A DNA stretch of 35,849 bases from AC-50 sp035640455 (GTDB lineage Bacteria > Actinomycetota > Thermoleophilia > Gaiellales > Gaiellaceae). Below are positions 6,524 through 17,195 of the stretch, one piece after another. The stretch spans positions 1-35,849 of the forward strand of contig DASQWB010000081.1 of NCBI GenBank assembly GCA_035640455.1, written 5' to 3'. The position numbers and the translations under genes are program-made. Under the pieces are notes generated by a model. It was given only the letters and a program-made list of their open reading frames with translations, did not search any database and was not told the origin of the DNA. How positions within the stretch are numbered: the first letter of the stretch is position 1; each line of letters begins with the position of its first letter.

Positions 6524-7711
6524 ATGCAGGCCGTGCGGGGGGTGGGCTCTCATCGGGCGGCACCGCGCTTACCGTTCGGGATACGTCGCGGCGCCCCGTG
6601 GCGGCGGGCCGTACGTCTCTGGCCGAGCCGCTACGAGCCGGGCATCGGCGTCGGCGTCGTCTCGCGGCAGGTGGTCGACGCCGCCGTCGAGGTCGCGGCC
6701 GAGACCGATCGCGAGATCTTGCTCATCGCGAGCCGCCGACAGGTCGACGACGCCCGCATCGGCTGCGGCTATGTCGAGGGCTGGACGACCGGCCGCTTCG
6801 CCCGCTACGTGCGGTCGCGCGACCCCGACCGGCGGGTGCAGCTCTGCCGTGACCACGGCGGTCCGTGGCAGCACGCGAGCGAGCGGGGCCTGCCGGAGGA
6901 GGCCGCGCTCGAGTCGGCGCTGAAGTCGCTGCAGGCGGACGTCGACGCCGGCTTCGACCTGCTCCACATCGACACGAGCTGCGGCCCGGGCGGAGACGTT
7001 CCCGACGAGGTCGCCGCCGCCCGGCTGATCCGGCTCTACGAGCAGATCGCCCGCTACGCCGAGTCGACCGGGCGGCACGTCGACTTCGAGATCGGTCTCG
7101 AGCAGCAGGAGCAGGCCGTCGGTTGCCCGGCCGCGCTCGGCGCGCTACTGCGGTCGGTCTTCGGCGAGCTCGACCGGCGCGGCCTGCCGCGGCCGCGGTT
7201 CGTCGTCGCGCAGACCGGGACGAACGTCGTCGAGACCCGAAACGTGGGCGAGATCACCGAAGCGGAGCCTGCGGATGTCGCCGACAGGCTCCACGCGCTC
7301 GTCGCCGTCTGCGACGAGTACGGCGTCGCGCTCAAGGCGCACAACTGCGACTACCTCGACGCATCGAGCTGGGAGCTCCTCGCGCGCAGCCACGTCGGCG
7401 CCGCCAACGTCGCGCCGGAGTACGGGGTGGCGCAGACCCGGACGTTCCTCGACCTGCTCCGCGCGCGCGGCCTCCACGGCCCGCGGATCCGCTTCCTGCA
7501 GCTCGCCTACCGCTCCGAGCGCTGGCGGAAGTGGCTGGCCACGCCGCCGACCGCGAGCCGCTACGAGCGCGCGGTGCTAGCGGGCCACTACGTCTTCTCC
7601 CATCCCGAGGTGGCCGCCGTCGTCCGTCCGCTGGAGGCGAGGCTCAAGGACGCGGTGAAGAGGGTGATCGAGCGGCACCTCGACCAGTTCCGGTTCGAGG
7701 CCTCACCGTGA
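6524..7711 (+). CDS. GatZ/KbaZ-like protein (class II tagatose-bisphosphate aldolase non-catalytic subunit family)
   Basis: 395 aa from ATG 6524; TTG 6518 is in frame two codons earlier. Several blocks follow GatZ/KbaZ in order: a GIGVGVVSRQVVDAAVEVA segment, LLIASRRQVDD, DHGGPWQH (cf. DHLGP), AGFDLLHIDTSCGPGG (cf. AGFKKIHLDCSM), a DFEIG strand, AQTGTNVVETRNVGE and KAHNCDYLDASSWELL (cf. EAHSTDYQT). In enterobacteria GatZ/KbaZ stabilises the GatY/KbaY aldolase; other members have been reported as ketose-phosphate epimerases. No GatY/KbaY partner is present here, so an epimerase or isomerase role is more plausible. The first 35 residues are poorly conserved and the true start may be later. Its stop overlaps the next gene's GTG start (GTGA). 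Confidence 0.75.
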   Translation: MQAVRGVGSHRAAPRLPFGIRRGAPWRRAVRLWPSRYEPGIGVGVVSRQVVDAAVEVAAETDREILLIASRRQVDDARIGCGYVEGWTTGRFARYVRSRDPDRRVQLCRDHGGPWQHASERGLPEEAALESALKSLQADVDAGFDLLHIDTSCGPGGDVPDEVAAARLIRLYEQIARYAESTGRHVDFEIGLEQQEQAVGCPAALGALLRSVFGELDRRGLPRPRFVVAQTGTNVVETRNVGEITEAEPADVADRLHALVAVCDEYGVALKAHNCDYLDASSWELLARSHVGAANVAPEYGVAQTRTFLDLLRARGLHGPRIRFLQLAYRSERWRKWLATPPTASRYERAVLAGHYVFSHPEVAAVVRPLEARLKDAVKRVIERHLDQFRFEASP

Positions 7712-8121
7712 GCGAGGGAATCCACGTCACCTCGGCGGACGCCGCGAAGGTCGTCTCGAAGGGGTGGGGCGAGGAGCGCTGGCTCGTCCACGGCGACGCG
7801 CCCTTCGTCTTCAAGCTGATCCGCCTGCGTGCGGGGATGCGGACGAGCCTCCAGTTCCACCGCGAGAAGGAGGAGGCGAACCTCCTCCTCGAGGGGCGGG
7901 CGGAGCTCGTCTACGAGACTGACTCGGCCGGGTCGCTGGAGCGGCGGGCGCTCGAGCCCGGAGACGTCGTCCACGTGCGTCCCGGCGCCGTGCACAGGCT
8001 GGAGGCGGTGAGCGACGTCGTCGTGCTCGAGGTCTCGACGCCGGAGGTCGACGACGTCGTGCGCCTGAGCGACGACTGGGGCCGGCCGGACGGGCGGATC
8101 GACGCCGAGCACGAGAGCTGA
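7708..8121 (+). CDS. Cupin, mannose-6-phosphate isomerase type II-like
   Basis: 137 aa single cupin. WGEERWLVHGDAPFVFKLIR is followed by SLQFHREKEEANLLLEG with metal ligands Gln49, His51 and a Glu in the EKEE stretch, then PGDVVHVRPGAVHRLEA (His96). The tail EVSTPEVDDVVRLSDDWGR is characteristic of the small type II phosphomannose isomerase and lyxose-isomerase-like cupins. The GTG start overlaps the GatZ-like stop (GTGA), so the two are translationally coupled. The position suggests isomerisation of the same ketose or aldose phosphate that the two upstream enzymes handle. Exact substrate unknown; a non-enzymatic sugar-binding cupin is the alternative. Confidence 0.78.
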   Translation: MSEGIHVTSADAAKVVSKGWGEERWLVHGDAPFVFKLIRLRAGMRTSLQFHREKEEANLLLEGRAELVYETDSAGSLERRALEPGDVVHVRPGAVHRLEAVSDVVVLEVSTPEVDDVVRLSDDWGRPDGRIDAEHES

Positions 8122-8137
8122 CGTAGGCTCGGAGCCC

Positions 8138-9583
8138 TTGTCGCCTCTCCTGGTCTGCTCACACCGGGGCCCGGTGACGTACCGGCGCGCCGGCCGCCGC
8201 CTGCTGCCGAGGAGCGTCGGCCCGGGAGGACTCGTGCCGGTGATGACGCCGGTGATGCAGCGCTTCGGCGGTCGCTGGATGTTCGCCGCGTTCTCCGCGG
8301 ACGACCGGGAGGTCGCGCGCTCGAGCCCCGACGGCCGCGCGCGGGACCGGTTCGTCCTGCAGGTGCTGGACGTGCCCGAGGCGATGCACCGCGGGCACTA
8401 CGAGGTCGTCTCCGTCGAGTACCTCGGCCGCCTCTTCCACTACCTCTTCGAGCTCGCGCACGCGCCGGCGTTCGACCGCGCGTTCGCCGCGGCTTGGGGG
8501 GACTACGCACGCGTGAACGCGCTCTATGCGGACGCCGTCCTGCGCGCGCCGGGAGAGGATCCCGTCTTCGTCGAGGACCACCACCTCATGCTCGTCGGCC
8601 GCGACATCCGGCGGCTGCGGCCGTCGTTCGCGCGCCCGCTCCTCTACTTCCACCACGTCCCGTGGTGCGCGCCCGACTACTTCGCGCTCCTCCCGCAGGC
8701 CGTGCGCTCCGAGATCCTCTCGGCTCTCCTCGCGCACGACTGCATCGCCTTCCACGCCCGCCGCTGGGCGCGGGCGTTCCTCGACTGCTGCGACCGTTTC
8801 CTCCCGGAGGCGCACGTCGGCGAGGACGCCGTCGCCTGGGAGGACCGCTCCGTACCCGTCTTCGCCGCCCCTGCGCCCGTCGAGGTCGCCACCCTCGCCC
8901 GGACTGCGCGCTCGCCGGCCGCGGATCGCTGGGCGGCGCGCCTGACCCGTCTCGCCGCCGGCCGGCGGGCGCTCGTGCGCGTCGACCGGGCCGACCTCTG
9001 GAAGAACGCGCTGCGCGGCTTCCAGGCGTTCGAGCTCTTGCTCGAGCAGCGACCCGAGCTCGCGGCGGAGGTCTGCTTCCTCGCCGTGATGACGCCGACC
9101 CGAACCTGGGTCCAGGAGTACCGGCGCTACCAGGAAGCGTGCGAGCGGGCCGCGAAGCGGATCAACGACCGGTTCGGAGGACGCGGGCGTGGGCGGCGCG
9201 CGCCGGTGAGCCTGCTCCTCGCCCGCGACCCACGGCTGCCCGACCACCACCGCGCGCTCGGCGCCCTGCGCGTCGCGGACGCGGTGCTCGTCAACCCGCT
9301 CTTCGACGGTCTCAACCTCGTCGCCAAGGAGGCGGCGGTCGTCTCCGAGCGCGACACCGTGGTCGTCCTCTCCGAGAACGCCGGCGCCTACGAGGACCTG
9401 GCCGAAGGCGTGCTGGGGATCAATCCCTTCGATGTCGCGCAAACGGCGGATGCGCTCGGACGCGCGCTAGACATGCCGGCGCGCGAGCGCCGGCGCCGCG
9501 CCGCGACGCTGAAGCGCGCCGTCCGCGCGCGGACGCCCGAGAAGTGGGTCCGCGAGCAGCTGCGCGCCGCGACCGGCCGTTGA
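8138..9583 (+). CDS. GT20 glycosyltransferase, trehalose-6-phosphate synthase (OtsA)-like
   Basis: 481 aa from TTG 8138, 16 bp after the cupin. It has the GT-B layout of OtsA: an N-terminal GGL loop (Gly30-Leu32), Trp47 matching the acceptor-pocket Trp, EDHHL with Asp147 (cf. HDYHL in OtsA), HHVPWCAPDYF, VRVDRADLWKN with Arg284 and Lys289 at the nucleotide-phosphate positions, and NPLFDGLNLVAKE (Asp390, Glu398) for the donor sugar. The key catalytic and donor residues are present, so an active retaining transferase is expected. No OtsB phosphatase is nearby. Together with the three sugar-phosphate enzymes upstream, the acceptor could be a sugar phosphate other than glucose 6-phosphate. Trehalose-6-phosphate synthase is the default call, but VldE-like pseudo-glycosyltransferases also belong to GT20. 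Confidence 0.85.
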   Translation: MSPLLVCSHRGPVTYRRAGRRLLPRSVGPGGLVPVMTPVMQRFGGRWMFAAFSADDREVARSSPDGRARDRFVLQVLDVPEAMHRGHYEVVSVEYLGRLFHYLFELAHAPAFDRAFAAAWGDYARVNALYADAVLRAPGEDPVFVEDHHLMLVGRDIRRLRPSFARPLLYFHHVPWCAPDYFALLPQAVRSEILSALLAHDCIAFHARRWARAFLDCCDRFLPEAHVGEDAVAWEDRSVPVFAAPAPVEVATLARTARSPAADRWAARLTRLAAGRRALVRVDRADLWKNALRGFQAFELLLEQRPELAAEVCFLAVMTPTRTWVQEYRRYQEACERAAKRINDRFGGRGRGRRAPVSLLLARDPRLPDHHRALGALRVADAVLVNPLFDGLNLVAKEAAVVSERDTVVVLSENAGAYEDLAEGVLGINPFDVAQTADALGRALDMPARERRRRAATLKRAVRARTPEKWVREQLRAATGR

Positions 9584-10245
9584 GCGCCCCTTCGGTCGCG
9601 ATCGTCACGGGCGCCGCCAGCGGCCTGGGGCTCGAGCTCGCCGTCCGGCTCGCGCACGAGGGGCCGGTCGTCGGGGTCGCCCGCACCGACCCGGAGGACC
9701 AGCGCTGGGCCGCAAGCGACTGCCACTTCGTCCGCGGCGATGTGGCCGACCCGGACACGGTCGAGCGGGCCTTCGGCGAAGCGGAGGCCCACGGCGCCTT
9801 GTCGCTCGTCGTCAACTGCGCCGGGCGTGGCGTCTTCGGTCCTGCCGGGACAGGCTCGCGAGCGGCGCTCGACGAGGTGCTCGCGGGCAACCTCGTCGGG
9901 CTCGTCCTCTTCTCTGAGGCGGCGTTCGCTCGCTTCCGCGAGACGGGCGGGACGATCGTGAACGTCATGTCGACGGCCGCGAAGACGCCGCGCGCGAACG
10001 AGAGCCTCTACTGCGCGGCCAAGTGGGGCGCGCGCGGCTACACCGAGTCGCTCCGCCTCGACGCGGCCGGCTCGCAGGCCAGGATCGTCGCCGTCTACCC
10101 GGGCGGCATGCGCACCCGGTTCTGGCGCCGCGCCGAGGCGAGTCACGTCGACCCGGCGCGGTTCATGGATCCGGCCGACGTCGCCGAGGCGATCCTCGCC
10201 GCTCTCCCCCGCGGCGTCTCCGAGCTCGTGATCGCTCGCTGCTAG
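9580..10245 (+). CDS. Short-chain dehydrogenase/reductase
   Basis: 221 aa classical SDR. NAD(P) motif TGAASGLG (10-17), NCAG (79-82) in place of NNAG, catalytic Ser131 (NVMSTAAK), and Tyr144/Lys148 in YCAAK, followed by YPGGMRT. The sequence ASGLGLELAVRLA continues the Rossmann turn, and the short cofactor loop does not settle NAD versus NADP. The TTG start overlaps the GT20 stop (TTGA), making it the last gene of the coupled sugar operon. It could oxidise or reduce a sugar or sugar-phosphate intermediate. Its stop overlaps the stop of the convergent minus-strand gene at 10242-10245. Confidence 0.88.
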   Translation: MSAPSVAIVTGAASGLGLELAVRLAHEGPVVGVARTDPEDQRWAASDCHFVRGDVADPDTVERAFGEAEAHGALSLVVNCAGRGVFGPAGTGSRAALDEVLAGNLVGLVLFSEAAFARFRETGGTIVNVMSTAAKTPRANESLYCAAKWGARGYTESLRLDAAGSQARIVAVYPGGMRTRFWRRAEASHVDPARFMDPADVAEAILAALPRGVSELVIARC

Positions 10246-10901
10246 ACGAGCTCGGGCTCGACGTCGAGCGAGACGATCGTGTCCGGCCGGAGGAAGCGGC
10301 CGGCGACGAAGGGCCACTCGGGCGCGTCGCCGGCGAGGGTGCGGGCGATCTCCGCGCCGCGCTCCTTCGCGCGCTCGAGGCCGTCGAACGTGCCGGCGTC
10401 GACGCGCTCGCCGCTCGTCAGCCGGACGAAGACCTTCACGCGCTGCCCCGTCGATACGGCGGCCGGGGGCGACACGGGCTCGGGCTCCGCGGCCGGCTCG
10501 GGAGCGAAAGCCGGCCCGTAGGAGGCGACGCGCGCGAGCTGTGCCCCATCGACCCAGCCACGCTCGACGACGATCGTCCCGATCTCCTTGCCGGTTACGG
10601 CCCGCTCGCGCATGGCCTCGGTGAGCTGCTCCGTCGTGATCAGGCCGAAGCGGAGGAGGAGCCCCTCGAGCGGGAGCCCGGCGGGCGCTTCGGGCTCGGC
10701 GGGGACCGGCGCCGGCGCGGCGGGCACAACTGGCGCGGGCTCTGGTGCTACCTCGAGCACCGGCCGCTCGGCCGGCTGCGGCGCCGAAGCCTGGGGCGCG
10801 CCGGGCGAGGGCGGGCTGAGCGGCGGCTCCGCGCCGAAGGCCGGGCTCGCCACGCCGACCGCGGAGACGCTGTTCGAGTTCTGGTTGAAGGCCGGGTTCA
10901 C
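10242..10901 (-). CDS. Protein with a stand-alone GspE/MshE N-terminal-like domain and Pro/Ala-rich linkers
   Basis: 219 aa from GTG 10901, which has a strong GAGGAG Shine-Dalgarno a few bases upstream; the frame is open further but has no such site. Residues 1-75 are a low-complexity Pro/Ala/Glu region. Residues 76-128 (LPLEGLLLRFGLITTEQLTE, then GKEIGTIVVERGWVDGAQLA) look like the N-terminal domain of type II secretion/type IV pilus ATPases, which in MshE binds cyclic di-GMP. Residues 129-151 are another Pro-rich linker. The C-terminal 68 residues (GQRVKVFVRLTSGERVDAGT, ending DVEPELV) form a separate small domain I do not recognise. No ATPase domain follows. A c-di-GMP or secretion-linked adaptor is possible, but this is inference. 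Confidence 0.72.
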   Translation of the reverse strand: MNPAFNQNSNSVSAVGVASPAFGAEPPLSPPSPGAPQASAPQPAERPVLEVAPEPAPVVPAAPAPVPAEPEAPAGLPLEGLLLRFGLITTEQLTEAMRERAVTGKEIGTIVVERGWVDGAQLARVASYGPAFAPEPAAEPEPVSPPAAVSTGQRVKVFVRLTSGERVDAGTFDGLERAKERGAEIARTLAGDAPEWPFVAGRFLRPDTIVSLDVEPELV

Positions 10902-11055
10902 GCTCTCCTCACTTTCACGAGCCGTCTGGTGCAGGTCGCGACGCGGTCGTGAACCCGATGCCTGCCGCAGCTCGGGATCGGCGCGCCACATCGCCACGTC
11001 TCGTGATCGGCGACAACGCCACCCCGCGCATCGCTCAAACGGGGGTACCCGGAGT

Positions 11056-12564
11056 TCAGTCGGGTGCGATGACCGCGCCCTCGGCAGGCCCGAGCCGCAG
11101 GCGCCCGGCCACACGCTCGCCGTCGCGCTCACGAGCGGTCGCGAGCGCGATCGAGCCTTCGACCCTCTCGACCTCCACCTGCTCGGAGCCCAGGTTCAGC
11201 GCGACCACGACACCGGCGCCGCGCCGCCAGGCCCAGGCGCCCGAAGATGTCGGCAGCTCCTCGTACCCGCCTCGGTGCAGGTCTGGCAGGCGGCGGCGGA
11301 GCGCGATCAGGTCGCGGGTGAAGTGGAGGGTCGAGCCGGGGTCGGCCCGTTCGTCCTCGACGTTCCGGGACGTGTCCTCGAGCGGCAGCCAAGGATCCTT
11401 CCAGCCGCCCTCGCGTGTCCAGGGCATCGGCGTCCGCGCGCCGTCCCGGGGCGGATCGGCGACGTCACGCACCCGATCCGGCGAGACGTGCCCGTCGGGG
11501 AGCGCGAGCTCGTCGCCGTAGTAGAGCGACGGCGTCCCGCGCAGCGTCACGAGCATCAGCAGCACGCAGCGGGCGAGCCCCTCGTCGCCGTGGCACCAGC
11601 GGGTCGTGAAGCGGCCGACGTCGTGGTTCGAGCCGATCCAGCACGGCCACGCGTCCGGCGGCAGCGCGGCCTCCGTCGCGGCCACCACCGCCCGCAGCTC
11701 CTCGGCGCCGAAGTCGGCGTGCACGAGCGCGAAGCTAAAGGCGAGGTTCAGCTCGTCGCCGCCGGAGCCGTAGTAGCGGGCCCACGCGCCGACGTCGACG
11801 ACGTAGGCCTCGCCGAGGAGAACGCGCGGCGGCTCGTAGGTCTCGAACAACCGGCGCCAGTCGCGCAGGATCTCGTGGCCCTCGGGACGGTTCATCGAGT
11901 GGATGCGCCGCATGCCGTGCGCCCGCGTGTGCGGGTCGTCGCCCTCCGTCGCCGGCACGTCGTCGCGAAGCTCCCGGTCCTTGATCATCGAGTGCGCCGC
12001 GTCGATACGGAAGCCGGCGACGCCGCGGGCGAGCCAGAAGTGGAGGATGCGCTCGAACTCAGCCCGCACCTCGGGGTTCCACCAGTCGAGGTCGGGCTGC
12101 TCGCGCGCGAAGTTGTGCAGGTAGTAGCGCCCGCGCTCCGGGTCGAGCGTCCACGCCGAGCCGCCGCCGAAGGCCGCGCGCCAGTTGTTCGGCACCTCGT
12201 CCGCCCAGACGTAGAAGTCCGGCCGCTCGCGGAACCACGGGTGCTCGATCGACGTGTGGTTCGGGACGAGGTCGAGGAGGACGCGGATTCCGCGGCGCCC
12301 GGCCTCGGCCACGAGCCGGTCGACGTCCTCGAGCGTGCCGAGATCGGGATGGACGGCGGTGTAGTCGCTGACGTCGTAGCCCCAATCGACGTCCGGCGAG
12401 GCGTTGATCGGGTTGAGCCAGATCCCGTCGACGCCGAGCCACTCGAGGTTGTCGAGCTTGCCGACGATCCCGGCGAGGTCGCCGATCCCGTCGCCGTTCC
12501 CGTCGGCGAACGACCGTGGGTAGATCTGATAGAGGACGCCTTCGCGCCACCAGTGATTAGTCAA
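11056..12564 (-). CDS. GH13 alpha-glucosidase / oligo-1,6-glucosidase family
   Basis: 502 aa, cytoplasmic (no signal peptide), start TTG 12564 giving the classic WWREGVLYQIYPRSFADG opening. The conserved GH13 regions are present: DLVPNHTS (Asp98, His103), GFRIDAAHS with nucleophile Asp188, GEAYVV with acid/base Glu252, and IGSNHDVGR with Asp315. The GDGIGDLAGI motif and family length fit the oligo-1,6-glucosidase subfamily, which also contains sucrose and trehalose hydrolases. It is divergent from the MsmK-type ABC ATPase gene with 52 bp between starts, and close to the permease and binding protein genes. It most likely hydrolyses the alpha-glucoside brought in by that transporter. Exact linkage specificity is not readable. 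Confidence 0.93.
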   Translation of the reverse strand: MTNHWWREGVLYQIYPRSFADGNGDGIGDLAGIVGKLDNLEWLGVDGIWLNPINASPDVDWGYDVSDYTAVHPDLGTLEDVDRLVAEAGRRGIRVLLDLVPNHTSIEHPWFRERPDFYVWADEVPNNWRAAFGGGSAWTLDPERGRYYLHNFAREQPDLDWWNPEVRAEFERILHFWLARGVAGFRIDAAHSMIKDRELRDDVPATEGDDPHTRAHGMRRIHSMNRPEGHEILRDWRRLFETYEPPRVLLGEAYVVDVGAWARYYGSGGDELNLAFSFALVHADFGAEELRAVVAATEAALPPDAWPCWIGSNHDVGRFTTRWCHGDEGLARCVLLMLVTLRGTPSLYYGDELALPDGHVSPDRVRDVADPPRDGARTPMPWTREGGWKDPWLPLEDTSRNVEDERADPGSTLHFTRDLIALRRRLPDLHRGGYEELPTSSGAWAWRRGAGVVVALNLGSEQVEVERVEGSIALATARERDGERVAGRLRLGPAEGAVIAPD

Positions 12565-12616
12565 GGCTGTCTCGCTGTGTAACGATCTGCATCAAACGGA
12601 GCGTAGGGGGTTCGCG

Positions 12617-14714
<2,098 letters not shown>

Positions 14715-14718
<4 letters not shown>

Positions 14719-15656
14719 CCCTCGTCCACCCGCACGGCGATCGCGTAGATGACGACGAAAAGGCCGATGATCAGGAAGATCGCGACGCTGATCGCCGAGC
14801 CGTAACCGACGTCGCCGATCGAGACGATCGTGTTCTGGTCGTAGATCGCCATCGTCTGCGTGTCAGTCCGGTTGCCGAAGAAGACGTTGAAGATGTCGAA
14901 GACGCGCAGCGCGTCGAGCGTGCGGAAGATGAGCGCGACGAGGATCGCCGGCCGCAGGAGCGGCAGCGTGATCCGCCAGAACTGCTGGAGAGCGCTCGCG
15001 CCGTCGACCCGCGCCGCTTCGTAGAGCTCGTTCGGGATCACCTGCAGGCCCGCGAGCAGGAGCAGCGCGACGAACGGCGTCGTCTTCCAGATGTCGACCG
15101 CGCACACAGAGCCGAGCGCGGTCGATGGCTGCGAGATCCAGGCGACGGAGTGGTGAAGGAGGTGGAGGCGGCGGACGCCCGCGTCGTTGATCACGCCGAA
15201 GACGTCGTCGTACATCCACTTCCACATCTGAGCCGCGACGACGGTCGGGATCGCCCATGGGACGAGCATCACGCCCCGCATCACGCCGCGGCCCTTGAAG
15301 TTCGAGTTGACGACGAGCGCGATGATCATCCCGAGCACGAACTCGATCGACACGGTGATGAGCGTGAACTCCACCGTCACCCAGATCGAGTGCCGGAAGT
15401 CCGCGTCGTGGATGATGCCGGTCTTGCCGAAGTAGTTGTCCAGGCCGACCCACTTCGTCGGCTGCAGGCCCGCGAGGAACTGCTGGTCGGTGAAGCTGTA
15501 GTAGACGGTCTTCCCGAGCGGGTAGAACGCGACGAACCCGACGACCGCGAGCGCGGGCAGGAGGAAGATCCAGGCGAGGATCGTCTGCCGGCGCTGGAGC
15601 GCCGAGCCGCGCCTCCGCCGCACCATCGGCCGTGTGGGGACTGGCGTCACGCTCAT
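14715..15656 (-). CDS. Carbohydrate ABC transporter permease, MalF type
   Basis: 313 aa permease partner of the downstream MalG-type gene. A basic N-terminus (RRRRGSALQRRQ) precedes TM1 (WIFLLPALAVVGFVAFYPLG). The EAA loop reads YEAARVDGASALQQFWRITL then PLLRPA. Other family signatures are YSFTDQQFL near the start, MLVPWAIPTVVAAQMWKWM and TLDALRVFDIFNV. It lacks the large periplasmic P2 loop of E. coli MalF, as usual for actinobacterial CUT1 systems. A hairpin at 15676-15704 separates it from the binding protein gene and may set the expression ratio. Confidence 0.93.
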
Positions 15657-15675
15657 CGTCTTACGAAAAACCTAA

Positions 15676-15704
15676 GAGGGTGAGCGCGCGCGGCGCCCAC
15701 CCTC
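15676..15704 (-). terminator. Intercistronic hairpin between binding protein and permease genes
   Basis: GAGGGTG (15676-15682) pairs with CACCCTC (15698-15704), and the inner GCGC/GCGC extends the stem after one A-C mismatch. It sits in the 66-bp gap after the binding protein gene. Such hairpins in sugar ABC operons usually attenuate transcription or protect the upstream mRNA, giving excess binding protein. Function here is inferred. Confidence 0.6.
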
Positions 15705-15722
15705 CTCGGTCGAAGAGCTCCC

Positions 15723-17075
15723 TTAGCCGACCAAGCGCTGCAGCCGGCGGGAGAGCGAGGGCAGTACGGACTTCGCGTTCGAGCCGTTCTCGATCTGGTT
15801 GATGGCCTGGTAGATGAGCTGCGAACCCTGGTTGTACTTCGTCTTCAGGTACCGCGACGGACGCGTCACGCGCGTGACGTTCGCGATCTCGGGCTTGAGG
15901 TACGGGTTCGCCTTGACGACCGCCTTGATGCGGGCGACGGCCGGGATCGTCGGGACGTTCGAGTTGTAGATCGCGTCGAACTTCTCGACGGCGGGGCTCG
16001 TCAGGTACTTCACGAACGCGACCGCGGCGCCCCGATGCTTCGAGAACTTCGAGACGCCGAGCTGCCAGCCGCCGACCGTGCCGACGGACTGGCCGCCTGC
16101 GCCGTGCGGGAGCACCGTGACGTTGAACTTCCCGTCGACCGGCGTTCCCTTGCTCGCGGCGTACGCGTACGGCCAGTTGCGCATGAACGCCGCGTTACCG
16201 GCATCGAACGCGTTCCGTGCGTCCTCCTCCTGGTACGAGGTGACGCCGCGCGGCGTGATCTTGCCGACCCAGCCGCGAACCGTGTTCAGGATCGCCGCGG
16301 CCTTCGCGTTGTTGATCGTGACCTTGCCGTTGTCGATGAAGTTGCCGCCGCCGCTGGAGGCGATCCACTCGAGCGCGTCACAGGTCAGCCCCTCGTAGGC
16401 GTTGCCCTGGTACACGAACCCGTAGAAGTTCGAGTTGTCCTTCCGCTCGCCGTCCTGGATCTTCTTCGCCATCGCGCCGAGCTGGGCCCACGTCTTCGGC
16501 GGGCCGCTGTAGCCGTATTTGCGAAGTAGATCGGTCCGGTAGTAGAGGATCCCGAAGTCGCCGAACCACGGCATGGCGATCAGCTTCCCGTTCACCGTGT
16601 CGTTCTGGATGATCCCGGCGGCGTGCTTCTTCGCCAGAGCGCCCAGATACGGCTTCAGGTCGACGAGGTACGGCGCGAACGCGCCGGGCCAGACGACGTC
16701 GAGCATCATCACGTCGATCGAGGACGAGCGCGACGAGAAGTTCCGCGCGAGCTGCGAGTAGGCCGCGTCGGACGCCGCCGGGTGCGGCACGAGCTTCACC
16801 TTGATGCCGGTGTCCTTCTGGAACCGCGCCACGAGCAGCAGGTCGCGCTTGTGGCTCGACCCGACCGCGTTGTCGCCGATGAACGTGATCTTCTGGCCGC
16901 CGAACTTCTTCTTGAGCGCCGCGGCGCCCGCGACCTTCGGCGGCTTGACGGCCGCCGCGGCCGTTCTGCTCCCGGCCGCCTTGCTGGCGCCGCCGGCGGT
17001 GGCGGCGCTAAGCGAGACGAGCAGGGCCAACGCCCCGGTAACCCCCACCAGGGCGAGCACTCCTCGATGCTTCAC
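15723..17075 (-). CDS. Extracellular sugar-binding protein of the ABC importer
   Basis: 450 aa from GTG 17075, with AAGGAGGGG 8 bases upstream. Residues 1-30 are a signal peptide (LALVGVTGALALLVSLSAAT), followed by an Ala/Lys/Pro-rich linker to about 55. The mature domain is a cluster-B/D solute-binding fold: KITFIGDNAVGSS, ARFQKDTGIKVKLVPHPAAS, MLDVVWPGAFAPYLVDL, and GKLIAMPWFGDFGILYYRTD, typical of ThuE/trehalose-maltose binders. I see no lipobox cysteine after the hydrophobic stretch, so it does not look like the usual lipoprotein form. It may stay near the cell by another route or be anchored by an uncleaved signal. Ligand probably an alpha-glucoside. Confidence 0.92.
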   Translation of the reverse strand: MKHRGVLALVGVTGALALLVSLSAATAGGASKAAGSRTAAAAVKPPKVAGAAALKKKFGGQKITFIGDNAVGSSHKRDLLLVARFQKDTGIKVKLVPHPAASDAAYSQLARNFSSRSSSIDVMMLDVVWPGAFAPYLVDLKPYLGALAKKHAAGIIQNDTVNGKLIAMPWFGDFGILYYRTDLLRKYGYSGPPKTWAQLGAMAKKIQDGERKDNSNFYGFVYQGNAYEGLTCDALEWIASSGGGNFIDNGKVTINNAKAAAILNTVRGWVGKITPRGVTSYQEEDARNAFDAGNAAFMRNWPYAYAASKGTPVDGKFNVTVLPHGAGGQSVGTVGGWQLGVSKFSKHRGAAVAFVKYLTSPAVEKFDAIYNSNVPTIPAVARIKAVVKANPYLKPEIANVTRVTRPSRYLKTKYNQGSQLIYQAINQIENGSNAKSVLPSLSRRLQRLVG

Positions 17076-17151
17076 AGTTTCCCCTCCTTGTTCACACCCA
17101 GTCGCTGCGCTCGCGGCATAGACCGGACCGCAGCCCCCGTCCCGTCGGCAG

Positions 17152-17181
17152 TGCTTACCACTGCGGGGACTGTCCTGTCAA
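17152..17181 (-). promoter_or_regulatory. Possible promoter of the binding protein gene
   Basis: On the minus strand a perfect TTGACA (-35, 17176-17181) is followed after 18 bp by TAAGCA (17152-17157), a weak -10. It lies about 75 bp upstream of the binding protein start, inside the only sizeable non-coding gap there. The -35 is strong and the -10 is poor, so the call is tentative. Confidence 0.35.
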
Positions 17182-17195
17182 AGGGCTGAGACGTC

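Noticed and set aside
8138..9583. Validoxylamine-type pseudo-glycosyltransferase (VldE)
   Set aside because: No cyclitol biosynthesis genes nearby, and the OtsA catalytic and donor residues are retained, so the ordinary GT20 call is kept.
10902..11055. Regulatory or RNA element in the 154-bp gap between the GH13 and GspE-N genes
   Set aside because: Only a GGGTACCC word and weak hairpins are seen; no promoter or RNA family can be supported.
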